Positions 1 through 9,104 of a stretch of 51,857 nt of DNA are shown here, in pieces. The DNA is from CBDFHV01 sp965247705 (GTDB taxonomy: Bacteria; Pseudomonadota; Alphaproteobacteria; Rhodospirillales; CAMCUA01). Where the stretch lies: positions 1 to 51,857 of the forward strand of contig CBDFHV010000003.1 in NCBI GenBank assembly GCA_965247705.1. The letters are read 5' to 3'. The notes under the pieces were generated by a model. That model worked only from the letters and a program-made list of their open reading frames with translations. It was not told the DNA's origin and did not search any database. The position numbers and the translations under genes were made by a program. How positions within the stretch are numbered: the stretch's first letter is position 1; every line of letters begins with the position of its first letter.

Positions 1-9
1 GAGGCTCAG

Positions 10-345
10 GTGCTGGTTTCTCGTATCAAGCAAGCTCGCCGAATGGCGTGGGAGAGTGCTGCCGAGGACATGCCGATCACAGATCGAGAAAACTTGGCCC
101 ATATAAACAACCCCCACATGGCGAGGGCATTTTATAAAGGATCCGGTATACCCGTCGACGACCTGAAGGGCCTCATGCCGTACTTATTCGCGCAACCCTT
201 CGAAAACGACGTCGAGCGCGACGCGGCAATCGTGGAGCTGTCGACGAAAAGGCTATTCAAACTTATACGCTACGAGCGAAGCGCGGCGAACCGCCGAGAC
301 AAGGCCCTGCGTAAAATGGAGCAAATCAGAGATGCAAGTAGATAG
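10..345 (+). CDS. Unassigned protein, probably the C-terminal part of a longer gene
   Basis: The frame is open from the first base of the window, so this is probably the end of a gene that begins upstream. The GTG at 10 is only the first possible start inside the window and no ribosome binding site is visible in the nine bases before it. The visible part is about 111 residues, charged and without membrane segments. It ends in a basic, helix-prone stretch rich in Arg and Lys (residues about 80-111). I do not recognise the family. It is followed by an AT-rich gap and then by an IS630-family element, so it may belong to an accessory region. Confidence 0.4.
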   Translation: MLVSRIKQARRMAWESAAEDMPITDRENLAHINNPHMARAFYKGSGIPVDDLKGLMPYLFAQPFENDVERDAAIVELSTKRLFKLIRYERSAANRRDKALRKMEQIRDASR

Positions 346-373
346 CTATCTGGGCGGGTATAATTATATCATA

Positions 374-392
374 AAACATGTAATACGTGTTT
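374..392. other. Near-perfect 19-bp palindrome in an AT-rich gap
   Basis: AAACATGTAATACGTGTTT differs from its own reverse complement at only a few positions around the centre. It lies in an AT-rich stretch (346-546) between the first gene and the IS630-family element. It could be an operator or part of a weak terminator. No further support is visible. Confidence 0.25.
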
Positions 393-544
393 AATTTAGT
401 TTTTGATATTCGTCGAAAGGGCAAATGACAAAACGAACTCAATTTTGCGCCAGGCACTCCAAAACCGGTTTCCCGAGCAGACTCCCGAGCGAACGCCCTA
501 TTCAACATCAGGTATGAAAACTGCAAGTTACACTAACGGGCATT

Positions 545-1645
545 AATCAGAACCCATGGGCCCATTTTCGGCGTCCGATCGACATGATCTTCCAGGGTTG
601 ATCGATGAGCCTGTTCCAGGCTTCGCAACACAGCGCGACGATATCGTCGTAGGTCTTGAATATCCTGTTGGAAAGCCAGTTATCGCGCATGAACTGCCAT
701 ATGTTTTCGACGGGGTTCAGCTCGGGCGCTCTTGGTGGCAAGAACATCAATGTGATGTTGGATGGGATCTCGAGCCTGCCGGTGGTGTGCCATCCGGCCC
801 GGTCGATGATGAGTACAGCGTGAGCGCCTGGTGTCACCAGGGCCGAGATTTCATCAAGATGCCATTGCATGGCCTGAGTGTTGCAGCGGGGCAGGACAAG
901 GCCCGCACCGACACCGCGCGCGGGACAGATGGCACCGAAGATATAGGCCGACTTCGTGCGTTGGTCCCGGAGCGCCGTGGGTCGGCTGCCGCGTCGCGCC
1001 CAGCGCCGGGTGAGCATGGTTTTCTGGCCGACCCGGGCCTCATCTTGCCACCAAATTTCTATCGCGGTGTTGGCCGGGAGCCTGGCTCGGATCTCCCCCA
1101 ACCCGGCGGGGAAGTTTTTTTAAAATCCTCGACGGCAAACTCGTTCTGCCCCTTGTGGCGTGGTCGCGCCGATATCTTGCGAAACCCCAGCGCCCTCAAT
1201 TCACGGCCCACCGTCGTCTCATCAACCGAAATGCGGAACTCTTCGAATATCCAATGCGCCAGGTCCTTTCGGCGCCAACGCACGACACCGTGGATCGCCG
1301 GAATCGGTCCGCTCTCAACAAGCCGAGCGAGCGCTTGTCGCTGCCTGTCATTGAGCTTGGCCGGCTTGCCTGTCGCCTTGCCGTCAATCAGACCATCCGG
1401 CCCCTTGGCGTTGAAACGGAGAACCCAGTCACGGACCACCTGGAGCCCGACAGTACCGATCCGCGCCGCCTCCGTGCGACGGCCACCATCGTAAATCTCA
1501 GCCAGCGCAAGAAGCCGCCGGCTCTGTCCAGCATCCTTCGACGCCTTGGCTAACCGCCGAAGCGCCGGACCATCAAAATCTTCCCGTAACGCAACCGCTC
1601 TGCCCATGGCGAACCTCCGTATCAGTTCGCCTCATTGATTCAGAC
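545..1645 (-). mobile_element. IS630-family insertion sequence (ends approximate)
   Basis: The element carries one transposase gene on the minus strand in two overlapping frames, as is usual in IS630. The ends are not sharply defined. The outermost sequences share only a short AATCA-containing motif (about 544-551 on the left, and about 1635-1642 read on the minus strand), which is too little to fix the inverted repeats. The usual TA target duplication could not be assigned. The boundaries given enclose the gene and its ribosome binding site. Confidence 0.6.
547..1607 (-). CDS. IS630-family transposase, read through a -1 frameshift
   Basis: DDE transposase that cuts and pastes its own element at TA sites. 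The start ATG at 1607 has a GGAGG-type site just upstream. The first frame (1607 to about 1059) encodes an N-terminal helix-turn-helix region of about 180 residues. The second frame (to 547) encodes the catalytic core with WQDEARVG, IIDRAGWH and PELNPVENIW, which supply the D, D and E of the active site. The frames overlap at a run of seven A residues on the minus strand (about 1116-1122). A -1 slip there gives DFKKNFPAGLGEIRA and joins the halves without loss. IS630 elements often use this kind of programmed slippage, so the gene may be intact. A plain frameshift mutation cannot be excluded. Confidence 0.85.
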
Positions 1646-1700
1646 TTCTTGCCGTTTGGGAATCCCCTAAATGAGTCTCCTTCAATGCTCGATGGTATTA

Positions 1701-1739
1701 TGCCAACCTGCATTGAGTGAAACTCATTGCAGGTTGGCA
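1701..1739. repeat. Palindromic repeat element, copy 1
   Basis: TGCCAACCTGCA and its exact reverse complement TGCAGGTTGGCA enclose an inner TGAGT...ACTCA pair, so 39 bases fold into one long hairpin. The core CTGCATTGAG is nearly the same as CTGCGATGAG in the palindrome at 1797-1829. The pair looks like a REP-type or MITE-derived repeat, or a pair of binding sites, downstream of the IS630-family element. Confidence 0.6.
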
Positions 1740-1796
1740 AGCGCGACGGCGCGCCCGAGCCACTGCGAGGAAAGCCTGCGTGGCGATTGAACGCAC

Positions 1797-1829
1797 TACA
1801 AACTGCGATGAGTCTTGCTCATCGCAGTT
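1797..1829. repeat. Palindromic repeat element, copy 2
   Basis: CAAACTGCGATGAG and its perfect reverse complement flank a TCTTG loop, a 14-bp stem. The core resembles that of the palindrome at 1701-1739, which lies 57 bp to the left. The two differ in flank and loop, so this is sequence similarity between two hairpins and not a simple duplication. Confidence 0.6.
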
Positions 1830-1963
1830 TGGTATTAGCCCCGAAACATAGGGACGGGTAAAGGTTAACCGAATGGCAATACTTGTTGTCTCATACTTGA
1901 ATTTGTTGTATCATCGTCTCGCCATCGTCGCGAGGCATGGGACGCATTCATTAAGGACGAAAA

Positions 1964-2191
1964 TTGACACACTCGGCCTCGACATTACCTTCGGACGACC
2001 TGTCGCAATCGCCGCGTGACAAGCGGTGGCTCGGAGTGCTGTTGTGCGCGGCTTCATCCATCGCGACCTTTGCGCTCGTGGTTTTTTTGGCAGTCCAGAC
2101 CGTCTCCTTCGTGCAGGATGATATTCTCGCGATGGACACCGATGGCCTTGCGGATTTCTCAACTTCCGCCGGATCTCCCGACGAAGACTGA
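1964..2191 (+). CDS. Small single-span membrane protein, TTG start
   Basis: A 75-residue protein of unknown function. The TTG start is supported by AAGGA six bases upstream (1953-1957). Residues about 22-48 form one hydrophobic span following a basic stretch (RDKRW), so the N-terminus is probably cytoplasmic. The short C-terminal tail is acidic and ends in GSPDED. It lies alone between the palindromes and the group II intron and converges with manC. I do not recognise the family. The good ribosome binding site and the membrane span argue for a real gene, but the size makes this uncertain. Confidence 0.5.
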   Translation: MTHSASTLPSDDLSQSPRDKRWLGVLLCAASSIATFALVVFLAVQTVSFVQDDILAMDTDGLADFSTSAGSPDED

Positions 2192-2218
2192 TACGCGCTT
2201 GTAGCGAAAGGGTGGAGA

Positions 2219-2276
2219 AGAGGCTCCGGCACCAAAGCCGTACCGCGGTCCCGTTCAACGCTTGGCGCCGGCCTCT
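2219..2276 (+). other. Hairpin just upstream of the group II intron
   Basis: AGAGG-CCGGC-CCAA on the left pairs with TTGG-GCCGG-CCTCT on the right with small bulges, giving a long imperfect stem that ends 15 bases before the GTGCG at 2292. Introns of bacterial class C insert just after stem-loops such as terminators, so this may be the target hairpin in the 5' exon. That is inference. Confidence 0.4.
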
Positions 2277-2782
2277 ACCTCGCGTCCGTAGGTGCGCCGT
2301 GGAAAGGCGCCGTCTCCTAGCGGGTGCGAATCCCGCCCGGCAACTGTCGCTCCAGCCGGTAGCAATCGGAGCGGGTGATGGAGGTAACGACATGGCCTGA
2401 AGCACTCCGATGTAACGAGGCCGCCTTGGGCGGCTCAGCGACCATGCGGGCTGCAACGCGAGTGAACGCTGAGCAGGCCCCGAAACGAGCAATGCGGAAG
2501 CCGACCCGCCCTTCTGACGGGGAAGGCTGCCACCTGCCGGGAAGCGAGCGACGCGAGCATCGGCAGGTTCCGCCGGGGTAGTGGCGGCGGCACGCATGGA
2601 AGAGGGAGACGGTAGCAACACGGGAAGCCCTGTCGGTGGTGCGCGCACACCAACCGGAACCCCGTGAGGGGCAGGCCGGGCCGGCAGGGTGGCGGATGGG
2701 CTTGTATTACCGCAGATGCCGGGTAATGCCGGCGGAGGGAAGGAGCCCTGGTTCGAGAGCAGCACGGAAAAGGGAGCAAGGC

Positions 2783-4123
2783 GTGATCACTGGTGAAAGC
2801 CTAACAGGGTCAGATAAAGTTCGGAAACTCCAGACCGTGTTACATGCGAAAGCTAAGGAAGAACCCGGCCTGCGTTTTCACGCGCTAATCGACAAGGTGT
2901 GGCGGGCGGACTTCTTGATGGAAGCCTGGGCACAGGTTCGCCGTAACGGCGGGTCTGCCGGGGTGGACGGAGAGACCGTCAAGAGCGTCGAGTCGTATGG
3001 CGTAGACCGCTGGCTCGGGGAATTGGCGCGGGATCTGAAGGACGGGACCTACAAACCAAAACCGGTGCGGCAGGTTCTGATCCCGAAAAAACAGCCCGGC
3101 AAGTTCCGGCCGTTGGGCATTCCCTGCATCAGGGATCGGGTGGCCCAGACGTCAGCCATGCTCGTGCTGACGCCGATCTTCGAGGCCGATCTACAGCCCG
3201 AACAGTACGCCTACAGGCCGGAGCGGAGTGCCCACGACGCGATAAGACGCGTGCATCGCCTCCTGTATAGGGGACACAACGAAGTTGTTGATTGCGATTT
3301 GTCCAACTACTTCGGCGAAATCCCCCACGCCGAGTTAATGAAGAGCCTCGCCCGACGCATTAGCGACGGGCGGATGCTCGGACTGATCAAAGCGTGGTTG
3401 GAAATGCCCGTCGAAGAGGACGACGGCAAGGGCGGCAAACGCCGCACGAACCGGGCACGCAAGGAGCGGAAAGGGACCCCTCAGGGCTCCCCGATCTCGC
3501 CCCTGTTGAGTAACGTTTACATGCGGCGCTTCGTACTGGGCTGGAAAACGCTGGGTTATGCCCAGCACTTCTGCGCGGAGATCGTGAACTTCGCCGATGA
3601 CCTCTGTGTGCTTGGCAAAGCCCCGGCAGCGGAAATGCTGACGGCGGTTGAGCGGCTTATGGGCGGTCTGAAGCTGACGGTCAACGAGCAGAAAACCCGA
3701 TGCCTGCGGTGCCCAGAGGAGCCAATTGAGTTTCTGGGCTACCGCATTGGGCGCAACTATCGACCCCACGGGAAGGGGGCCTATATCGGCACCCGCCCCG
3801 GCAAGGCGAGCGTCCAGAGCATATGCCGCAAGATCAGCGAAATGACGGCGCCACAGCACGGCTGGAAGTCGATGGAGGAAATGGTGGAAGGCCTGAACCG
3901 CACCATGAGCGGGTGGGCAAACTACTTCAGCCTCGGCCAAGTCAGCCCGGCCTACAACGCGGTCAACCGCCACACGGGAAAGCGGCTACGCCAGTGGCTC
4001 GGTCGAAAGCACAAGACGCGGGCGGGGAGATTCGTGCGATACTCCGAAGAGAGGCTGTGCGCAGATTACAGCCTCCTGCGTCTCACGCGGCAAACCGTGG
4101 CCTTTCCGAGCGCGAAGGCATGA
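2783..4123 (+). CDS. ltrA: Group II intron reverse transcriptase/maturase
   Basis: Intron-encoded protein that reverse-transcribes the intron and helps it splice. I chose the GTG at 2783, which has AGGGAG nine bases upstream; the open frame extends to 2636 but that part is intron structure. The protein is about 446 residues. Visible motifs include FRPLGIPCIRDRVAQ (RT2), the DCDLSNYF block, GTPQGSPISPLLSNVYM, and FADD (the YADD active site) followed by GYRIG. The C-terminal maturase domain X contains the MSGWANYFS stretch. No HNH endonuclease domain follows, so this is an endonuclease-minus protein, as in class C and several other bacterial classes. No internal stop is present. Confidence 0.92.
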   Translation: MITGESLTGSDKVRKLQTVLHAKAKEEPGLRFHALIDKVWRADFLMEAWAQVRRNGGSAGVDGETVKSVESYGVDRWLGELARDLKDGTYKPKPVRQVLIPKKQPGKFRPLGIPCIRDRVAQTSAMLVLTPIFEADLQPEQYAYRPERSAHDAIRRVHRLLYRGHNEVVDCDLSNYFGEIPHAELMKSLARRISDGRMLGLIKAWLEMPVEEDDGKGGKRRTNRARKERKGTPQGSPISPLLSNVYMRRFVLGWKTLGYAQHFCAEIVNFADDLCVLGKAPAAEMLTAVERLMGGLKLTVNEQKTRCLRCPEEPIEFLGYRIGRNYRPHGKGAYIGTRPGKASVQSICRKISEMTAPQHGWKSMEEMVEGLNRTMSGWANYFSLGQVSPAYNAVNRHTGKRLRQWLGRKHKTRAGRFVRYSEERLCADYSLLRLTRQTVAFPSAKA

Positions 4124-4131
4124 TCTCGTCC

Positions 4132-4168
<37 letters not shown>

Positions 4169-4272
4169 TGAGCGGGGGTCTGGAAACGGGACCAAGGGAG
4201 ACGGACTGAGGCCCGGAGCGAAAGCGACGGAACAGCCACCGTACCCTACAGTCACCGCGTCAGCCCCCGACT

Positions 4273-5700
4273 CTACCGATCCTCCAATCTGACGATATCG
4301 TCCTCGCCGAGGTAGGACCCCGACTGCACTTCGATCACGCGAAGGGGAATCTTGCCGGGGTTCTCCAGGGAGTGAACGACGCCGATCGGGATGTATGTCG
4401 ACTGGTTCTCCTCCAACAGGAAAGTTTTCTCGCCGCGGGTCACCCTGGCAGTGCCGGAAACGACGACCCAGTGCTCGGCCCTGTGGTGGTGCAACTGCAA
4501 ACTCAGCTTGGCGCCGGGTTTGACGCCGAGCTGTTTGACCTGGAAGCGATTCCCGGCGTCGATGCGCTGATAGTAGCCCCAGGGGCGGTAAACCCTGGAA
4601 TGCACGACGTGCTCGTCGCGGCCATCGCGCTTGAGACGGTTGACGATCTCCGTTACGTCCCCTGCCTTGTCCCGCGCCGCAACCAACACGGCGTCGTCGA
4701 CGGCGACGACGACGAGATTTTCGACGCCGACCACCGCCGCCAGGTTCCCATCGGCGCGGACATAGGAGTTGCGGGATTCGTGCACGATGGCGTCGCCGGA
4801 AACCACGTTGCCCTGCTCGTCCTTCTCTCCCAGGTCCCACAACGCGGACCACGACCCGACGTCGTTCCATCCCATATCGACCGGAACGACGCTCACCTTG
4901 TCGGTGTGCTCCATCACCGCGTAGTCGATGGAAATCGATTCGCTGCCGGCGAAGGGTTCTTTGTCCAGGCGCAGGAAATCCAGATCCTTCTCGGCGGCCG
5001 ATACCGCTTTCCGGCAGGAGGCGAGCACCGCCGGCTTCAAGCGCTCCAACTCGTCCAGGAAACCGGCCGCCGAAAGCATGAAGATCCCGCTGTTCCAATC
5101 ATAACCTCCGGCTTCGACATACTGCCGGGCCTTCTCAGCGTCTGGTTTCTCGACGAAACGGTCGACTTCGTAACAGCCGTCGAGGTCGACGCGCGCCTTG
5201 CCGCGGCGGATGTACCCGTAGCCCGTTTCCGGCGACGCGGCGGGGATTCCGAAGGTCACAAAGGCGCCGTTCCTGGCGGCCGAAAAACCGACCTCAAGGG
5301 CGGCGCGGAATTTGGCGAGCTGTTGGATGACGTGGTCCGAAGGCAACAACAGCATGACGGCGTCCTCATCCGCCTTGGCCAGCAGCAGCGCGGCCACCGC
5401 CGCGGCCGGGGCCGTATTGCGCCCTACCGGTTCGAGGACGATCGCCGACGGCCCGACATCGAGCTCGCGCAGTTGCTCGGCGACGAGGAAACGGTGCTCC
5501 TCGTTGCAGATCACCATCGGTGCGGCGAAGCCTTCGCCGGTTACCCGCCGCGCGGTTTCTTGCAGCATGCTCCGGTCGGAGCCGAACGACAAAAGCTGCT
5601 TCGGAAAAAGCGCGCGGGACACCGGCCACAGACGGGTGCCCGAGCCCCCCGCCAGGATGACGGGATATATGATGCGACCATCATCGGAAGGAATGCTCAT
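4273..5700 (-). CDS. manC: Mannose-1-phosphate guanylyltransferase / mannose-6-phosphate isomerase
   Basis: Bifunctional cytoplasmic enzyme that makes GDP-mannose for polysaccharides from mannose 1-phosphate and GTP, and interconverts fructose and mannose 6-phosphates. Length (475 residues) is normal for ManC/AlgA/CpsB. The N-terminal nucleotidyltransferase domain opens with GGSGTRLWP (about residues 18-26), FPKQ follows, and FVEKP lies near residue 165. The C-terminal cupin-type isomerase domain (about 355-475) starts at RPWGYYQRID and contains QLHHHRAEHW and GVVHSLENPG. The next genes upstream encode small membrane and VanZ-type proteins, which fits envelope polysaccharide work, but no glycosyltransferase is in the window. 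It converges with the group II intron. Confidence 0.95.
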   Translation of the reverse strand: MSIPSDDGRIIYPVILAGGSGTRLWPVSRALFPKQLLSFGSDRSMLQETARRVTGEGFAAPMVICNEEHRFLVAEQLRELDVGPSAIVLEPVGRNTAPAAAVAALLLAKADEDAVMLLLPSDHVIQQLAKFRAALEVGFSAARNGAFVTFGIPAASPETGYGYIRRGKARVDLDGCYEVDRFVEKPDAEKARQYVEAGGYDWNSGIFMLSAAGFLDELERLKPAVLASCRKAVSAAEKDLDFLRLDKEPFAGSESISIDYAVMEHTDKVSVVPVDMGWNDVGSWSALWDLGEKDEQGNVVSGDAIVHESRNSYVRADGNLAAVVGVENLVVVAVDDAVLVAARDKAGDVTEIVNRLKRDGRDEHVVHSRVYRPWGYYQRIDAGNRFQVKQLGVKPGAKLSLQLHHHRAEHWVVVSGTARVTRGEKTFLLEENQSTYIPIGVVHSLENPGKIPLRVIEVQSGSYLGEDDIVRLEDR

Positions 5701-5799
5701 CTTGCCACCTCATCGAAACGGAGAACGGCCGCGTTTACTCGCGCATGATACGCCACCCGCCCCCGACCGGATCAATCCGACGCCCCCGATGATCGAGTC

Positions 5800-6210
5800 T
5801 CATTTCAACAGCCGCTCGATCTTCTGGTCCGGAAGCGTGTCGCCGGGGAAGATATCGATGTTCAGCGCCCGCTTGCCGGCATACAAGGAAGCCGCGAGGG
5901 AGACCAGGAACATCGACAGAAAGGCGACGATCGCCACGGCATTGGCGAAGGTCCAGATCGGCCGCAATGCGCGCTCCAGCGCCAACCGATCGGACGGCCG
6001 ATGTTCCGGGCCGGCCAGCAGGACAAAATAGAACCGGCGCACGAATAGCGGGATCGAGGCGCGGATATCGACGGCATGGACGCCCCGGCTGCGCGCGCCG
6101 AACGCCATCTTGACGGCATCGAGCTGCGCGTCGCTGAAGGTTTGAGCCACGTCCTTCGGAATCTTGCCGAAGAAACTTTCGATGAAAGGATCAGCGGTCT
6201 TGGAGATCAA
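5800..6210 (-). CDS. Membrane protein of unknown function
   Basis: A 136-residue protein with a soluble N-terminal half and one clear membrane span (about residues 88-112, beginning near FANAVAIVAFLSMFLVS), followed by a short tail. The N-terminal segment contains DAVKMAFGARSRGVHAVDIRAS. This looks like a conserved block, but I cannot attach a family name to it. It lies between the VanZ-domain gene and manC on the same strand, with 48 bp to the former, so the three may be co-transcribed. A role in envelope or polysaccharide assembly is inferred from neighbours only. Confidence 0.7.
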   Translation of the reverse strand: MISKTADPFIESFFGKIPKDVAQTFSDAQLDAVKMAFGARSRGVHAVDIRASIPLFVRRFYFVLLAGPEHRPSDRLALERALRPIWTFANAVAIVAFLSMFLVSLAASLYAGKRALNIDIFPGDTLPDQKIERLLK

Positions 6211-6258
6211 TTTTTCCTCCCCTTAGCTTCCCTCGCCTTCGACGTTGTCCCAGACGCA

Positions 6259-7428
6259 TCATTGGGCGGGTGGCCCTTCGGCACCGTCGCGGTGAGCCAT
6301 AGCCTCGGCCGCAGGGTCGTTTCGGAGAGCGCCGAGGACGCTCGACAGGGCGAACGCGAGAAAGATGCCGCCGGCATCGAACGACCAGTCTTGCACCGTC
6401 GGCTGGCGACCGGCAACGAAATATTGAAGCGCCTCTGTGACCGCGGCGAAAAGCAGCAGGCATAGGAACTGAAAGGCGCGCCGGTCGGCCGGCCAGGCAA
6501 AACGGGCAAGCGCGGCGAGAACGAAGAACAGGGCGAAGTGAGTGATCTGGCTGATATTGAAGCCCAGATACTCCGCTCCGCCCCATTCCAGTCCCGCAAT
6601 CTCGGAAAGACGCTCCGCCAGCGCCGGCCCCAGGCGCTCATACGCACTCCACGCCGAGGTAAGGAGTTCCTGCTTCACCGGGCCCGGCATCAACACCGCG
6701 GCGGTTATGGCAAGGGTGACGACGGCGACCAAGCCACGAAAGAGGGCCGATCCGATGTCGTGCAGGAGAGAGCCGCCGATCCACGCCAAGGCCACGGCCC
6801 ACGCCGCCAGCAAGGCGTACCCAGCCCCCCGGAAGGCGGCGCGTTCCCTCACCGGAACCAGACGCAGATCCCGCAGCCTCATGACTCCGGTGGTGCGGAT
6901 GAGCTGTGCCCCGACCACAACCTCCTTCACATTCCCGGCGACCGGGAAGGCGGCGGAATAGCGACGCCAGGAATTGTCACCAATTTGCGTCACGAGTACG
7001 TGGGGGATCGACACCAACGATTTTCCTTCGGCGGTCCGGCCGACGAGATAGACGCGCGCCGCGTACCAAGACTTGGTGCCTTGCCGTACGTTCTGCGTCG
7101 AAACCTCCGCCGCCAACAGCAATATCTCCTGTCCGGGGACCGCCGGCAGTATTTGGCGGATGCCGACCGAGCGCGAAGGGTCGTCGCTTTCCAGCACTAC
7201 CACCCCGGAAGCCGCCGTTGCCGCGCCCTTGGCACCATGGACGGTCCACTCTTCGAGCCCGTCTTCGAAGCCGCCGTTCCTCAACAGTTCGGGTCCGGTG
7301 ATTTCGTAGCGCGGGGCCAATTCGAACAATCCCGCGGTCAGGAGCAACAGGAAGACTACCGCCAGCGTCCTTGTCGCCGGCCGTCGAAACGCCTCCTTCC
7401 GCCGTTCCGTGCCTGTCGAACCGACCAT
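6259..7428 (-). CDS. VanZ-domain membrane protein with an N-terminal beta-sandwich domain
   Basis: About 389 residues. The start ATG at 7428 is preceded by GGAAGGGAC; a TTG three bases earlier is an alternative. After one N-terminal anchor (about 20-40) comes an extracytoplasmic domain (about 45-195) that begins LLRNGGFEDGLEEW, typical of carbohydrate-binding-like jelly-roll modules. A C-terminal membrane domain with four or five spans follows. It contains THFALFFVLAALARF and TEALQYFVAGRQPTVQDWSFDAGG, the hallmark of VanZ-like proteins. Such fusions occur near exopolysaccharide loci, which fits manC downstream. The exact function is unknown. Confidence 0.8.
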   Translation of the reverse strand: MVGSTGTERRKEAFRRPATRTLAVVFLLLLTAGLFELAPRYEITGPELLRNGGFEDGLEEWTVHGAKGAATAASGVVVLESDDPSRSVGIRQILPAVPGQEILLLAAEVSTQNVRQGTKSWYAARVYLVGRTAEGKSLVSIPHVLVTQIGDNSWRRYSAAFPVAGNVKEVVVGAQLIRTTGVMRLRDLRLVPVRERAAFRGAGYALLAAWAVALAWIGGSLLHDIGSALFRGLVAVVTLAITAAVLMPGPVKQELLTSAWSAYERLGPALAERLSEIAGLEWGGAEYLGFNISQITHFALFFVLAALARFAWPADRRAFQFLCLLLFAAVTEALQYFVAGRQPTVQDWSFDAGGIFLAFALSSVLGALRNDPAAEAMAHRDGAEGPPAQ

Positions 7429-7642
7429 CAAGTCCCTTCCAGGACACCCGGAAGAATGAAATGGAGCATTACCCGATTTATTACGTCGCTGTCCCGGTTT
7501 TCTCGCTCAGGTAGATTCCGAGGTTGGTTGAACATTCGATAGAAGACTATGATTTCGCCCCTGGGATTGCTATCGACTATATCTCTGCCGACGGTGCTCG
7601 ATAGTTCGCACGCGAGATCGCACGCACCGGCGAAAGGACGAC

Positions 7643-8452
7643 ATGGGCAACGGACTGATCCAACGAATCTTCGGGAAACGAGAACGTGTTACGGTGGCGA
7701 ACGCCCGTGTTCCCGATAACACGCGCGTCTATGCGGTTGGCGACATTCACGGCCGCGCCGACCTGATACGGCGACTGCACGGTTCGATTCGCGACGACGC
7801 GGCAAATGGAGCGCCGGATGTGCGTAAGGTCGTTGTCTACATAGGGGATTACATAGATCGCGGATTAGAGAGCCGGGAGGTCATCGATTTCCTGCTTGAC
7901 AACCCGCTCGATGGTTTCGAGTCCGTCTATCTCAAGGGGAACCACGAGGAGCAGCTTCTTGATTTTCTGGATGACCTCGGCGTCGGCGAGGCTTGGCTGC
8001 GGATTGGCGGCGACGCCACGGTTCACAGCTACGGTGTCCGCATCCCGAAAGACATGGCGCCGGAAACCCGCCTGCCGTACCTCCAGGAAAGCCTTCGCCA
8101 TTCTGTCCCCCAAAGGCATCTGGACTTCCTATCCCGGTTGGAGATGATGCGGGAAATTGGGGACTATTTGTTCGTCCACGCGGGAATCAATCCCTACGAG
8201 TCGCTGAAAAGGCAGACGCCGGAGGACATGCTATGGATTCGCGACGAATTTCTCGAATCCGAGGCAAACTACGGGGTGGTCGTGGTGCACGGCCATTCGG
8301 TAACCGACGCCCCCGACATCCGGGACAACAGAATCGGCATCGATACCGGCGCCTATGTGAGCAACAACCTCACCTGTCTCGTGCTCGAGGGTTCCACGAA
8401 ACGGTTCCTATCGACCAAGGAGCCATCGGCGGGTTTCGAGGACCGCGCGTAG
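7643..8452 (+). CDS. PPP-family metallophosphoesterase (serine/threonine phosphatase type)
   Basis: A 269-residue cytoplasmic phosphatase. All metal-binding signatures of the PPP family are visible in order: GDIHGRADL (about residue 33), GDYIDRG (about 67), GNHEEQ (about 98), FVHAGINP (about 180) and HGHSVT (about 215). These bind two divalent metals and catalyse phosphate ester hydrolysis. Relatives act on phosphoproteins or on dinucleoside polyphosphates, and the substrate cannot be told here. It is divergent from the VanZ-domain gene with about 210 bp between them, which must hold both promoters. The protein looks complete. Confidence 0.92.
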   Translation: MGNGLIQRIFGKRERVTVANARVPDNTRVYAVGDIHGRADLIRRLHGSIRDDAANGAPDVRKVVVYIGDYIDRGLESREVIDFLLDNPLDGFESVYLKGNHEEQLLDFLDDLGVGEAWLRIGGDATVHSYGVRIPKDMAPETRLPYLQESLRHSVPQRHLDFLSRLEMMREIGDYLFVHAGINPYESLKRQTPEDMLWIRDEFLESEANYGVVVVHGHSVTDAPDIRDNRIGIDTGAYVSNNLTCLVLEGSTKRFLSTKEPSAGFEDRA

Positions 8453-8531
8453 TCCGTGACCGGCGACCCGGTGATCAGGTAGTGACCCGGCCCCACGAAC
8501 GATGCCACTTTTTTGGATAGATTAACCGGCG

Positions 8532-8700
8532 TTGGGAAGGCCCGATCGGGCCGTTGCCAAGCGGACAGAAGGGCGCAAGTCGGCCGTCCTGATGCAGATG
8601 GCGGTGGCCGTCGAGTTGTCGAGCATGTGCCGCGATCGAATCGGCAACCTCGCCAACCGCAAGCTTGGCGAGAACTTATTACGGACCCGATTACGCCGCC
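8532..8700 (+). pseudogene. Relic of a tyrosine recombinase (integrase) gene
   Basis: The frame around 8570-8690 gives LMQMAVAVELSSMCRDRIGN followed by LANRKLGENLLRT. This resembles the segment of phage-type integrases around the first catalytic Arg (usually ...LLLMAPMRIGNLA...L.LGEHLLR). Nothing upstream or downstream continues the domain: the later catalytic His-x-x-Arg and Tyr are absent. I read it as a decayed fragment. It lies about 430 bp to the left of the 37-bp repeat, i.e. just outside the putative island. The match is by eye and short. Confidence 0.4.
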
Positions 8701-9104
8701 AAAATGCGACGATCCGCCGGAATCCGGAGGTCACCTGGGGAGTGTCGGTTGAAGGGGGGAGGGGTGCCGGCGAGGGCGCCCCCAAGGCGGGCGCTACCAT
8801 CCGAGGCGCGGGCAATAGGGGTGAATGAATCCCTCTCGATCTTCATCGTTGCCGTGGTCCGTGTCCCCGAACTCGTCGTCGAACCGCCGTCCGGCTGATT
8901 GCCGGTATATTACTTTGGCGTCCGATGCCACACTCCCAAATGGGAGGGTGACCGAGAAAATATGATACGAATGCGTGCAGGCTGGCTGAGGGCCAGGCGG
9001 AAACCGGTAAGTGGGCGTCGCGACGAGAGTTCTTGGCCTGTTGGAGCACCCGTGGTGCGCCGGGCTTCGTTTCCCGCCGGGCGGGAGCGCCCCGGCAATC
9101 GATC
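8701..9104. other. Gap with no recognisable gene
   Basis: Several short open frames are present but none has both a ribosome binding site and family resemblance. A small hairpin, CTCCC-AAAT-GGGAG, lies near 8934-8947. Nothing else is recognised. Confidence 0.5.

Noticed and set aside
4372..5748. Long plus-strand open frame opposite manC
   Set aside because: It mirrors the codon structure of manC, has no family resemblance and no ribosome binding site. Similar long antisense frames opposite the hyuB genes (15341-17320, 19157-20731), the permease (27125-28606), otsA/glk (42583-44004) and merA (48057-49259) are rejected for the same reason: high-GC shadow frames.
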